Assembly (NCBI GenBank): GCA_964630665.1
Contig: CAZVVN010000002.1
Location: 1 to 64,000 of the forward strand
DNA from: UBA9619 sp964630665
GTDB lineage: Bacteria; Pseudomonadota; Gammaproteobacteria; Arenicellales; UBA868
Length of the DNA stretch: 64,000 nucleotides
Direction: 5' to 3'
Positions 35,017 to 43,664 of the stretch are shown one piece after another. Positions within the stretch are counted from its first letter, which is position 1. Each line of letters starts with the position of its first letter. The notes beneath the pieces are model-generated. The model made no database searches. It was not told where the DNA came from and worked only from the letters and a program-made list of their open reading frames with translations. A program made the translations under genes and the position numbers.

Positions 35017-35913
35017 TCAGTCGGAGAAAAATGCCCTGCAAGTTGTGGCGAATGCTTCGGATCGGCGGGTCCAGCGGCTGTTTCTGAGTCGGGCCAGTAC
35101 CACCCGGAGTGGCATTGCTTTTTCACGGATCGGCAGACAGCGGACCCGGCTGCCGTCATAGGTCAGCTCAGAGGCCGGCTGGAGATTGAGTACGCTGTAA
35201 CCGTGGCCGCGGGCGACCAGTCCGCGGACCAGTTCAAAGGATGCGGTTCGGTGGTCGATTCGGGGACTGATACCCAGGTGCTGGAACAGCTGCTGGAAAT
35301 AGTCCCGGCTGTGCGGCAGGTCCAGCAGGATCATCGGTTCATCCTGAATGGCCTTAAGGGAGACCGATCGCTGCTGCGCCAGCCGGTGGGTGGCTGGCAG
35401 CAGCACATGCGGTTGAATCACTGTCAGGTCTTCGCTCTCAAGCGTCGCATCGAGTTCGAGTGCGTAGAGCAGGGCCATTTCAAGGTGGCCTGATTTCAGG
35501 TGCTGCTGAAGCGTATCCAGGGTCCCCTCGGTCAGTTGAACGCGCAACTCCGGGTGATCTTCTTTCAGGCGGCTGATCAGACGCGGTACGAAAAATGGCG
35601 CCAGGGTGACGAAACAGCCTACCGTGATGGCACCGCTCACCGAATCGAGGAGTTCCAGGACATCGGCTTCGATCTCCTGGGCATGGTCAATCAGGGACCG
35701 TGCCCGAACCAGAAAATCAGCCCCGGCGGGTGTCAGCGAGACGCCGCGGGCGTGATGGCGGATCAGCAGCGTAAGACTCAGCGATCGCTCGAGTCGGGCA
35801 ATGGATGATGACAGGGTGGGCTGAGAGATGAAGAGTTTCCGGGCCGCGGCCGAGACGTTACCGTGCTCGGCCACTGCAATGAACTGCTCGAGTTGCTTCA
35901 GAGTGAATTGCAT
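35017..35913 (-). CDS. LysR-family transcriptional regulator
   Basis: A 298-residue LysR-type regulator. The winged helix-turn-helix (FTLKQLEQFIAVAEHGNVSAAARKLFISQPTLSSS, about 2-40) precedes a periplasmic-binding-like effector domain with VGCFVTLAPFFVPRL near 95. The sequence resembles CynR/CbbR-type regulators but no close assignment is possible. ATG 35913 is preferred over a TTG 12 bp upstream. It is divergent from the HpaB-type monooxygenase operon across about 126 bp of very A+T-rich DNA, so it most likely controls that operon in response to its substrate. Confidence 0.87.
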   Translation of the reverse strand: MQFTLKQLEQFIAVAEHGNVSAAARKLFISQPTLSSSIARLERSLSLTLLIRHHARGVSLTPAGADFLVRARSLIDHAQEIEADVLELLDSVSGAITVGCFVTLAPFFVPRLISRLKEDHPELRVQLTEGTLDTLQQHLKSGHLEMALLYALELDATLESEDLTVIQPHVLLPATHRLAQQRSVSLKAIQDEPMILLDLPHSRDYFQQLFQHLGISPRIDHRTASFELVRGLVARGHGYSVLNLQPASELTYDGSRVRCLPIREKAMPLRVVLARLRNSRWTRRSEAFATTCRAFFSD

Positions 35914-36039
35914 AGAATAAAACAATACAGAAAATAATAAAATAATATTTTACAATAATCATTGACTCGGCATCATACTGCCCAAGGATCTGCACTTGAC
36001 GGCCTGAAGGCCGTCAGTAAACCAGCCAGGAACGACTTG

Positions 36040-37575
36040 ATGATCAGAAACGCTGCTGAATATCTGGAATCGATTCGCGACGGGCGTGAGGTCTGGATCA
36101 ACGGTGAGAAAGTGGACGATGTACCGAGCCACCCCATGTTCAAGCCTTTGGTCGACATTCGTGCCCGGATCTATGACATGCAGCACGACCCCGGGACCCG
36201 GGACGTCATGACCTACCAGGAAGGAGATGAGTCCTTCTCCATCGGTCTGAAGCTGCCCCACACTCAGGAGGACTGGCACCTTAAGCGCGCCTCCACGGAT
36301 CGGGTGATGGATGAGGTCGGTGGTGTCGTGACCCGGGTGGGTGATGAAACAGTCGGTGAGATGTGGTCGCTTTTTGACGGGCAGGACGTCCTCAACGAGG
36401 TCGACCCCCAGTTCTCGAAAAACATCCGTGACCATGTCGAGCGGGTTATCGCACTCGATCCGTTCCACGTATCGGCCAACACGGACCCCAAGGGAGACCG
36501 TTCCAAGGCGCCCCAGGACCAGGACCCGGACATGCTGCTGCATGTCGTCAGGGAGACGGACCAGGGAATCATCGTCCGCGGCGCCAAGTACGAAACTGCC
36601 GCGCCTTACGCCAACCAGGCGTTCACCAAGCCCACCATCGCCAACTGGGGTAATGATACGCTGTCCGATTACGCTGTCGGGTTCATCTGCGACCTGGGCT
36701 CAGCCGGCATCAAGATGATCTGTCGGACAGGATTTGCCGGTCGTGCGCCGGCCGAAGACTATCCGTTGTCCAACCGGCTCGATGAAATCGACGCGCTGGT
36801 GGTTTTCGACAACGTGCTGGTACCCTGGGAGAACGTGCTGTTCTATCGCCACACCCGGGCAGCGACTTTTATCCGGGCGACGCTTCATCGTTACAGCGCC
36901 TTTGCTTTTGTACAGCGGAACCTGCGCATGGCCGATCTCATGATCGGCGCGGCACTGTTTAATGTCCGCCAGACGGGCCTCGACAAGCAGCCCGCCGTAC
37001 AAGAGAAACTCTCACAACTCGCCGTCTACCGAGAAGGCATCAACGCGCATATGACGGCCGCGATCGCAACCGCCGAGAAAAGCCCCGGCGGGTTGCTGAT
37101 GCCCAACCAGTCACTGCTTTTTACCGGCCGCGTCCATGCCTGTACCAATCTGCCGGCCATGATGCATCTTGCCCGCGAACTGTGCGGCGGACAGATCTGC
37201 GTCACGCCTGATTCGGCGAGCTTCAGGCACCCGGAAACGGGCAAGTGGATGGAGAAGTTTTATACCATTAACGATGACTGGCTTGCTGAAGACCGGCGCA
37301 GACTGCTGGCTTTCGCCCGCGACCTACTCAACTCAGACTACGCAGGACACCGCCTGACCTTTCAGCTCTTTGCCCAGTCTGCCCCGTTTGCCCATCTCGC
37401 CGCGGTCTATCGAAACTTTGATTGGGGTGAATCCCTGGAATTTGCCCACAAAGCGGCGGGACTGTCCGAAGGGCTGCTGGACAACATGGGGGCTGTGGCG
37501 GGTGACGCCAGTGCCGGGCAGTTATTCGGCGCTAAAGCCCGTGACAAACAGGCCAAGTCGGCCACCGGAGTTTGA
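36040..37575 (+). CDS. HpaB/PvcC-family flavin-dependent monooxygenase
   Basis: Oxygenase component of a two-component FADH2-using monooxygenase, 511 residues, with an acyl-CoA dehydrogenase-like fold. The N-terminal REVWINGEKVDDVPSHPMF and later YPLSNRLDEIDALVVFDNVLVPWENV are hallmarks of the 4-hydroxyphenylacetate 3-hydroxylase family. ATG 36040 with AGGA upstream is chosen; a TTG at 35962 would add 26 residues of low conservation. RidA, DUF1028 and M20 genes follow, so the substrate may be an amino- or hydroxy-aromatic whose ring product yields an enamine. The reductase is not adjacent. Confidence 0.87.
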   Translation: MIRNAAEYLESIRDGREVWINGEKVDDVPSHPMFKPLVDIRARIYDMQHDPGTRDVMTYQEGDESFSIGLKLPHTQEDWHLKRASTDRVMDEVGGVVTRVGDETVGEMWSLFDGQDVLNEVDPQFSKNIRDHVERVIALDPFHVSANTDPKGDRSKAPQDQDPDMLLHVVRETDQGIIVRGAKYETAAPYANQAFTKPTIANWGNDTLSDYAVGFICDLGSAGIKMICRTGFAGRAPAEDYPLSNRLDEIDALVVFDNVLVPWENVLFYRHTRAATFIRATLHRYSAFAFVQRNLRMADLMIGAALFNVRQTGLDKQPAVQEKLSQLAVYREGINAHMTAAIATAEKSPGGLLMPNQSLLFTGRVHACTNLPAMMHLARELCGGQICVTPDSASFRHPETGKWMEKFYTINDDWLAEDRRRLLAFARDLLNSDYAGHRLTFQLFAQSAPFAHLAAVYRNFDWGESLEFAHKAAGLSEGLLDNMGAVAGDASAGQLFGAKARDKQAKSATGV

Positions 37576-37578
37576 AAC

Positions 37579-38001
37579 ATGACCCACGAACGGCTGCGCA
37601 AATTCAACACCCGGGACACCTATCCCGAACAGAAACTCGACAACGACCTGAGCCAGGGCGTCATTGCACGCGGAACACTGGTTTTTCTCAGGGGACAGGT
37701 CTCCCAGGATCTTGGCACGCGGCGTTCTCTTCACGCTGATGATCCCGCTGCGCAGGCGCGTAAGGCCATGGAGAACGTGGAGTTGCTGCTTGAGGAAGCG
37801 GGCAGTCAGCTGGACCATGTCTGCCGGGTCGTGGTCTACCTGACCGACATACGTTATCGCGAACCGGTCTACCGGGAGATCGGCCAATGGTTCAAGGGTG
37901 TACATCCCTGTCAGACCGGACTGGTCGTAACTGCACTGGCCCGACCCGAATGGCAGGTCGAGATCGAGGTCACCGCAGTCATACCCGAAGACGATGACTG
38001 A
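37579..38001 (+). CDS. RidA family protein (2-aminomuconate deaminase-like candidate)
   Basis: A 140-residue YjgF/YER057c/UK114 protein. The C-terminal segment with the imine-binding Arg (ALARPEWQVEIEVTAV) is present, as is GQVSQD. RidA proteins hydrolyse reactive enamines/imines; some longer relatives are 2-aminomuconate deaminases in aromatic amine pathways. It begins 3 bp after the monooxygenase stop, so it probably removes an enamine formed in that pathway. A second, shorter RidA protein is encoded at 63369-63722 in an amino-acid operon. Confidence 0.87.
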   Translation: MTHERLRKFNTRDTYPEQKLDNDLSQGVIARGTLVFLRGQVSQDLGTRRSLHADDPAAQARKAMENVELLLEEAGSQLDHVCRVVVYLTDIRYREPVYREIGQWFKGVHPCQTGLVVTALARPEWQVEIEVTAVIPEDDD

Positions 38002-38058
38002 CCGGGGCCTACGGACACAGCCGGCCGAACTTGTGCCGCAGATCAGAGGCGGTTACCG

Positions 38059-38733
38059 ATGACCTTTTCAATCAGTGGGACCTGCCGCGAATCCGGCATG
38101 AGCGGTATCGCCATCACCACCTCGAGCATCTCGGTGGGCAGCCGCTGCCCCTGGGTGCGGGCAGGGGCCGGAGCTGTCGCGACCCAGAACATCACCGATC
38201 CGACCATCGGTTGCGATGTGCTGGACCTGATGGGTGCCGGGCATAGCGCAAGCGATGCTGTGAGTACCGCAATGAGCGAGCGCGCGCATGCCGAGTATCG
38301 CCAGGTCGCCGCGGTGGACCTTGCTGGCCGGACGGGCCACTTCTCGGGCAGCAGGACCTTGGGTGTGCATGCGGTGACCGAAGGGGACGGCTGCGTTGCG
38401 GCCGGTAATCTGCTGTCCAGCACTGCTGTGACGGCAGCCATGGTAGAGGCTTTTGAGAACAACGACGGGGTGCATCTGGCTGAGCGGCTGGTTTTTGCGC
38501 TCGACGCCGGTGTCAGGGCCGGTGGAGAAGAGGGTCCGACCCACTCGGCGGCACTGCTGGTAGCCCATGAACAGCCCTGGCCACTGGTCGATCTACGCGT
38601 GGATTGGGCCGATCACCCGGTAATGGAACTCATCAGCTGCTGGCAGCGGTACGAACCGCAGATGCAGGATTACGTCAGCCGGGCACTCGATCCCGCAGCT
38701 GCGCCGGCTTACGGTGTGCCGGGCGATGAGTAG
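38059..38733 (+). CDS. DUF1028 family protein
   Basis: A 224-residue DUF1028 protein, recognised from MTFSISGTCRESGMSGIAITTSS and the GAGAVATQNITDPTIG segment that follows the cleavage-like Gly-Ala region. The family is thought to have an N-terminal-nucleophile hydrolase fold and is commonly found beside RidA, amidohydrolase and peptidase genes; its reaction is not established. Here it is 57 bp after RidA and precedes an M20 deacylase, consistent with amide or lactam hydrolysis in a degradation pathway (inference). Confidence 0.85.
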   Translation: MTFSISGTCRESGMSGIAITTSSISVGSRCPWVRAGAGAVATQNITDPTIGCDVLDLMGAGHSASDAVSTAMSERAHAEYRQVAAVDLAGRTGHFSGSRTLGVHAVTEGDGCVAAGNLLSSTAVTAAMVEAFENNDGVHLAERLVFALDAGVRAGGEEGPTHSAALLVAHEQPWPLVDLRVDWADHPVMELISCWQRYEPQMQDYVSRALDPAAAPAYGVPGDE

Positions 38734-38926
38734 CCGGGCCGGCCAACGAGCATGATTCAGGAACGGCTGACCGTTGATACTTTGGGCGAGACCATGAACT
38801 GCGTGGCGTCGCCGCTGGCGGACGACCCTTCCATGGCGGCGTGATGGCCGTTCTCAGCGGTCTCTTTCGGCACTGGGGTGTATTCGATTCCTGAGCTTGA
38901 GTCCAGTACTGTCGTATGATCTGCAA

Positions 38927-40102
38927 ATGAAGCAAGATCGTCTGACATTGCTGCGCGACCTGGTCGCTTTTGACACAACCAGTCGTCACTCCAACCTGGC
39001 ACTGATCGACTACGTGCAGGATTACCTCACTGGCCTCGAAGTCGACAGCGAGCTGGTGTTCGACGAGACCGGCAGCAAGGCCAATCTTTACGCCACCGTT
39101 GGGCCTGGCAATACCGGCGGTGTGATGCTTTCCGGACATACCGATGTCGTGCCGATCGACGGCCAGGACTGGCACAGTGATCCTTTTGTACTGACCGAAA
39201 AGGACGCGCGTTACTTCGCTCGCGGCACTGCCGACATGAAGGGATTCATCGCCTGTGTGCTGGCCGAGGTGCCGCGCATGACGAGCCTTGCGCTCAAGAG
39301 CCCGGTTCACATCGCACTTTCCTATGACGAGGAAGTCGGCTGCCTGGGTGTACGGCGGCTTATCGAGACACTGTCGGGCGCACCCGTGCTGCCGCGTATG
39401 GCCATCATCGGCGAGCCCACCACCATGCAGGTGGTCTGCGCACACAAGGGCAAGCGGGCCTTCCGGGTCAGCGTCGGGGGTCGCAGCGCGCACTCGGCAT
39501 ACCCGACGGACGGGGTCAACGCGATCGAGTATGCAGTCGACCTGATCGCTCGGATCCGCCAGTTGCAGGCGGACATCCGGGTTCACGGGCCCTTCGATCA
39601 GGCCTACCGGGTGCCGAACACCACACTGCACGTTGGTACCATTCGTGGCGGCAGTGCACTGAACATCGTGCCGGAAAGTTGTGTGTTCGAATTCGAGATC
39701 AGGCACCTGCCGGAGCAGAATGTCGATGCGCTGGTTGACGAGATCACGGATTACGCGAGCGAGACGCTGCTGCCGGCCATGCAGGCTGCTGATCCGGACA
39801 CCGCAATTACCATTGAAAGTCTCACCCGGTACCCGGGGCTTGCGACCGGCCAGGACGAGCCGGTCATAGGTTTCGTTCAGTCATTGCTGGGCGGAGGTAG
39901 AAGCACTGAAAAGATCAGTTTTGGCTCCGAGGCCGGGCTCTTCAAAGGTAAGCTGGGGATTCCCGGCGTGGTCTGTGGACCGGGCAGTATTCAACAGGCA
40001 CACCGGCCCGATGAGTTTGTTGCAATTGAACAGCTGGACATCTGTGCCGGGATGCTCGGGCGGCTTGTCGATGGCCTTTGTGAGAGCAGCCTGCCGGCAT
40101 GA
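38927..40102 (+). CDS. M20 deacylase, acetylornithine deacetylase (ArgE)-like
   Basis: Di-zinc amidohydrolase of 391 residues. The metal-site motifs are SGHTDVVPIDG, GTADMKGF, YDEEVGCLG (general base and ligand Glu) and IGEPT, followed by the dimerisation domain with HSAYP and a C-terminal GPGSIQQAHRPDE. The close resemblance to ArgE suggests cleavage of an N-acyl amino acid, but the setting with DUF1028, RidA and an HpaB-type oxygenase favours a catabolic role. ATG 38927 is used; an in-frame TTG 30 bp upstream is less likely. The 193-bp upstream gap shows no clear promoter. Confidence 0.87.
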   Translation: MKQDRLTLLRDLVAFDTTSRHSNLALIDYVQDYLTGLEVDSELVFDETGSKANLYATVGPGNTGGVMLSGHTDVVPIDGQDWHSDPFVLTEKDARYFARGTADMKGFIACVLAEVPRMTSLALKSPVHIALSYDEEVGCLGVRRLIETLSGAPVLPRMAIIGEPTTMQVVCAHKGKRAFRVSVGGRSAHSAYPTDGVNAIEYAVDLIARIRQLQADIRVHGPFDQAYRVPNTTLHVGTIRGGSALNIVPESCVFEFEIRHLPEQNVDALVDEITDYASETLLPAMQAADPDTAITIESLTRYPGLATGQDEPVIGFVQSLLGGGRSTEKISFGSEAGLFKGKLGIPGVVCGPGSIQQAHRPDEFVAIEQLDICAGMLGRLVDGLCESSLPA

Positions 40103-40212
40103 CGACGGTTAATTCTGATGAACACTCCTTGGCCTGACTTTGACATTCTGGCCAGAGCCCGGCGCTATCGTGTTTTCGTCCAGGTTGTTGGTGCTGGAAG
40201 GACAATGCAACA

Positions 40213-40241
40213 TTGACGAGGCGGGTGGAATCGTGGTTAAT
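40213..40241 (+). promoter_or_regulatory. Sigma70-like promoter before the class III aminotransferase
   Basis: TTGACG (40213-40218), 17-bp spacer, GTTAAT (40236-40241), about 70 bp before the aminotransferase start. The -35 matches consensus in five of six bases, the -10 in four. Confidence 0.45.
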
Positions 40242-40310
40242 CTGCCGGGTGGGTTCGAAAGGGGCTTTGAATCCGCCGTTTGGCTCAACACTTGACTGGG
40301 GAGAATGCTG

Positions 40311-41711
40311 ATGTCCGCAAACCTGAAATACGATACCGAGAGCCTGTGGCGCAAGGACAGGGATCACTTCATCCATCCGTGGACAGATTTCTCGACATTC
40401 AAGGAAGAGGGATCGATGGTGATGTCCAACTCCGAAGGCGCCTACGTGATCGACTCGGATGGCAACCGCTATATCGATGGTATCGGGGGTCTGTGGTGCG
40501 TCAACATCGGTTACGCCAACGAAGAAATGGCTGAAGCCATCGCCGAGCAGGTACGGCAGATCCCGTATTTCTCGCCCTTCGGCCATCAGACCACGCCACC
40601 GGCGGCTGAACTGGCTGCCAAGCTCGCCAGACTGACCCCCGGCAACCTGGATCACGTGTTTTTCGGTACCGGCGGTTCGATGTCCAACGACACGGCGATC
40701 CGCATCATCCATTACTACTTCAACCGGCTGGGTAAAACGAGCAAGAAAAAGATCATCTCCAGGACCGACGGCTATCACGGCAGCACTTACCTCGCCATGT
40801 CGATGACGGGCGTGGAATTCGATCACCAGGGCTTTGACCTGGCGCCGGATCTCGTGCATCACATACCGGCACCGAACCCTTATCGTCGGCCCGATGGCAT
40901 GAGCGTAGAGGCGTTCTGTGACGAAAAGGTCGCTGACCTGGAGAACAAGATCCTCGAACTGGGCCCGGAGAACGTGGCCTGCTTTATTGCAGAACCGATC
41001 ATGGGTGCGGGTGGCGTGATCGTGCCGCCGTCGGGCTATCACAGGCGGACCCGGGAGGTCTGTGACCGCTACGAGGTGATCTATATCTCGGACGAGGTGG
41101 TGACCGGATTCGGTCGCCTCGGTCAGTTCTTCGCCTCCGAGGCCGTATTTGATTTTGTTCCTGACATCATCACCAGTGCCAAAGGTATCTCATCCGGTTA
41201 TGTGCCGTTGTCGGCGACCATCCTGTCGAAGGAGATCTACGACGTGATCAGTGTGCCGCAGGCCGAGGGGGCTCTGTTCACTCACGGCTTCACCTACTCC
41301 GGTCACTCGGTCAGTTGCGCGGCGGGTCTCAAGAACATCGAGATTATGGAACGCGACGATATCTGTGGCTATGTGCGTGAGGTCGGGCCTTATTTCGAAG
41401 AGCAGCTCAACACGCTGCTGGAACACCCCATTGTGGGCGACGTGCGCGGCAGCCACTTCATGATGTGTATCGAGAACGTTGCGGATAAGGAAACCAAAGC
41501 ACTGTTGCCGGACGAGGCTGGGATCGGCAACCGGATCGCCAGACACTGCCAGTCACGGGGGGTCATCGTTCGGCCGATCGCACACCTGAATGTGATGTCG
41601 CCGCCCCTGGTACTGACCCGTCGTCAGATCGATACCATGGTCGAGGTGCTGCACGAGAGCATCCGGGAAACCATGGACGAGCTGACCCGGGAAGGCATCT
41701 GGAAGGGCTAG
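40311..41711 (+). CDS. Class III PLP aminotransferase (omega-transaminase)
   Basis: Fold-type I aminotransferase of about 466 residues. The PLP lysine lies in TSAKGISSGYVP; the Asp of YISDEVVTGFGR and the PLP phosphate region GTGGSMSNDTAIR are typical of beta-alanine:pyruvate and polyamine/omega-amino transaminases. GGGGAG lies 8 bp before ATG 40311; ATG 40305 is an alternative only 2 codons upstream. It converts a terminal amine to an aldehyde with pyruvate or 2-oxoglutarate as acceptor. The HpcH-type aldolase gene follows after 22 bp, suggesting that the amine-derived product or the keto acid feeds an aldol reaction. Confidence 0.9.
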   Translation: MSANLKYDTESLWRKDRDHFIHPWTDFSTFKEEGSMVMSNSEGAYVIDSDGNRYIDGIGGLWCVNIGYANEEMAEAIAEQVRQIPYFSPFGHQTTPPAAELAAKLARLTPGNLDHVFFGTGGSMSNDTAIRIIHYYFNRLGKTSKKKIISRTDGYHGSTYLAMSMTGVEFDHQGFDLAPDLVHHIPAPNPYRRPDGMSVEAFCDEKVADLENKILELGPENVACFIAEPIMGAGGVIVPPSGYHRRTREVCDRYEVIYISDEVVTGFGRLGQFFASEAVFDFVPDIITSAKGISSGYVPLSATILSKEIYDVISVPQAEGALFTHGFTYSGHSVSCAAGLKNIEIMERDDICGYVREVGPYFEEQLNTLLEHPIVGDVRGSHFMMCIENVADKETKALLPDEAGIGNRIARHCQSRGVIVRPIAHLNVMSPPLVLTRRQIDTMVEVLHESIRETMDELTREGIWKG

Positions 41712-41733
41712 CGGGCTCGACAGAGACATATAG

Positions 41734-42492
41734 TTGGAACAGAACCGGATCAGGGCACTGTGGGCGGCGGGCAAGCCCGTCGTCAACGGCTGGCTGTCCA
41801 TTCCCAGTACCGTGACCGCCGAGATCAATGCCAGGGCAGGTTTCGACTCGCTGACTGTTGATCTGCAGCACGGACTGAATGATTATCAGTCCGCTCTCAG
41901 TCTGTTGCAGAGCATCTCGATCGGAGAGTCTGCGCCCATGGTTCGGGTCCCGTGGCTTGAGCCCGGTATCGTCGGCAAACTCCTCGATGCCGGCGCAGTG
42001 GGTCTGATCTGCCCGATGATCAATTCGGCACAGGATGCGGCGGACCTCGTGCGTTATGCGCTTTACGCCCCGGCCGGTGAAAGAAGTTTCGGTCCGACCC
42101 GAGCCATCATGGCACACGGCCCCGACTATGCCCAGGTCGCCAATGACCAGATTGTGACGCTCGCCATGGTCGAGACCACCCGGGCGCTCGAGGCGCTGGA
42201 TGAAATCGTGGCGACACCGGGGTTGACCGGGGTCTACATCGGGCCCAGCGACCTCAGCCTGTCGATGGGACACACCCCGAAACTCGACCACGATGCCCCC
42301 GAGGTCGTGTCGGCGATTCGGCGGATCCTAGACACTGCCAAGGCTGCCGGCATCCGGGCGGGGATTCACTGCCTGGCGCCGGCGTATGCCAGGGAGATGC
42401 TGTCGATGGGATTTGATCTGGTGACCGTCGGCAGCGACGTCCGGATTCTGACCAGCGCGACGGCAGCGGCGCTGGAGGCGGTACGCAGCTGA
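41734..42492 (+). CDS. HpcH/HpaI-family aldolase/citrate lyase-like protein
   Basis: Class II (metal-dependent) 2-keto acid aldolase of 252 residues. VVNGWLSIPSTVTAEINARAGFDSLTVDLQHG is the typical opening, with the catalytic His in DLQHG. The metal ligands Glu (AMVETTRALEAL) and Asp (GPSDLSLSMG) are present. The family cleaves 4-hydroxy-2-ketoacids to pyruvate and an aldehyde. Start is TTG 41734 with weak ribosome binding. It is probably co-transcribed with the class III aminotransferase and converges on the MetE-like gene. Confidence 0.87.
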   Translation: MEQNRIRALWAAGKPVVNGWLSIPSTVTAEINARAGFDSLTVDLQHGLNDYQSALSLLQSISIGESAPMVRVPWLEPGIVGKLLDAGAVGLICPMINSAQDAADLVRYALYAPAGERSFGPTRAIMAHGPDYAQVANDQIVTLAMVETTRALEALDEIVATPGLTGVYIGPSDLSLSMGHTPKLDHDAPEVVSAIRRILDTAKAAGIRAGIHCLAPAYAREMLSMGFDLVTVGSDVRILTSATAAALEAVRS

Positions 42493-42538
42493 CGCGACCG
42501 CCCATCTGAGGCGAGTCAGACTGCCCGGCTCGCCGGGT

Positions 42539-43651
42539 TCAGTCCGCTCCCCAGATCTCCTCGGCCAGCTGTACCAGTGCCGCGAGCTTGTCGATCTGAT
42601 GCTGTTCTGTGATCGGGTTGCCCGCAACAGTGCTGGCAAATCCGCACTGCGGGCTGATTGACAGCGATTCGATCGGCAGGTAGCGGGCGGCCTCCTCAAC
42701 ACGCTTCCTGATCACTATGGGATCCTCTATCTGCCCGATCTTGGAACTGAACAGTCCCAGGACCACTTTCTTGCCAGTGGGCACGTGACGCAGTGCCTCG
42801 AACCCGCCGGCACGCTGCGTGTCGAACTCGAGGAAAAAGCCATCGACGTCGACGCCCTGGAAGACGGCTTCGGCAATGTCGTCATAGCCCCCCTCGGTGA
42901 GCCATTTGCCCTTGAAGTTACCCCGGCAGATGTGCAGCGCCGCGGTCATGTCGACTGGGCGCTCAGCCACAGCCTGGTTGAGGGCTTCAATGTACAGGGT
43001 TCTGAGCCTTGCAGGATCGCTGCCGAAGGCCGTGACGCGTGCCCGGTTTTCAGGATTGGCCAGCATGATTAGCGGCACTTCGTCCAGCTGGACGTAGCGA
43101 CAGCCAAGATCATAGAGTGCGGCGATCTCCTGGCGGTAAATCGCTATCAGATCGGTCAGGTACGCTTCGTCCGAAGCGTAGCCGGACCCGGCGATGGTCT
43201 GATCGAGCCGCCAGAAGTGCAGGGTCGACGGTGACGGCAGCGTGATCTTCGGGGTGGCCGATGCGACTGAGTGCAGAAACGCAAATTCACCGGTGGAGAT
43301 GGGCGCTGTCTGCTTGAGCGTGCCCGTGCAGGTGGCGGCGATAAATTCCTGTTCAGTCCCGCAGTCGTCATGGAAGGTGAAGAGCGACGGGGCCACGTCC
43401 AATCCTTCGATCGCCTCTACCCAGTGTCCCCAGTAAGAGGCCCGGCGGAACTCGCCGTCGGTGACTCCTTTAAGCCCTAGCGACTCCTGCATTACGACGA
43501 CCTCGCGAATGGCCTTGTCCTGGACATCGGTGAACGCTGCGGCTGAGATTGCGCCGCTATTGAACGACCGGAAGGCCTGGGTCAGCTCGCTGGGGCGGAG
43601 CAGGCTGCCCACATGTTCGGCACGAAAGGGTGGGGCAGATGTCCTTGTCAT
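42539..43651 (-). CDS. Cobalamin-independent methionine synthase (MetE C-terminal)-like methyltransferase
   Basis: A 370-residue protein equivalent to the C-terminal catalytic half of MetE. It opens with PPFRAEHVGSLLRPSEL. The thiol-activating zinc site is complete by motif: His-x-Cys in ALHICRGNFKG, Glu in FFLEFDTQ and Cys in SPQCGFAST. Short forms act as methylcobalamin- or folate-dependent methyltransferases, or as epoxyalkane:CoM transferases, and many have unknown methyl donors. ATG 43651 is chosen over an upstream codon that would run into the preceding gene. It follows a PaaK-like ligase gene by 13 bp. Confidence 0.85.
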   Translation of the reverse strand: MTRTSAPPFRAEHVGSLLRPSELTQAFRSFNSGAISAAAFTDVQDKAIREVVVMQESLGLKGVTDGEFRRASYWGHWVEAIEGLDVAPSLFTFHDDCGTEQEFIAATCTGTLKQTAPISTGEFAFLHSVASATPKITLPSPSTLHFWRLDQTIAGSGYASDEAYLTDLIAIYRQEIAALYDLGCRYVQLDEVPLIMLANPENRARVTAFGSDPARLRTLYIEALNQAVAERPVDMTAALHICRGNFKGKWLTEGGYDDIAEAVFQGVDVDGFFLEFDTQRAGGFEALRHVPTGKKVVLGLFSSKIGQIEDPIVIRKRVEEAARYLPIESLSISPQCGFASTVAGNPITEQHQIDKLAALVQLAEEIWGAD

Positions 43652-43664
43652 AGCGATTTCCGGG

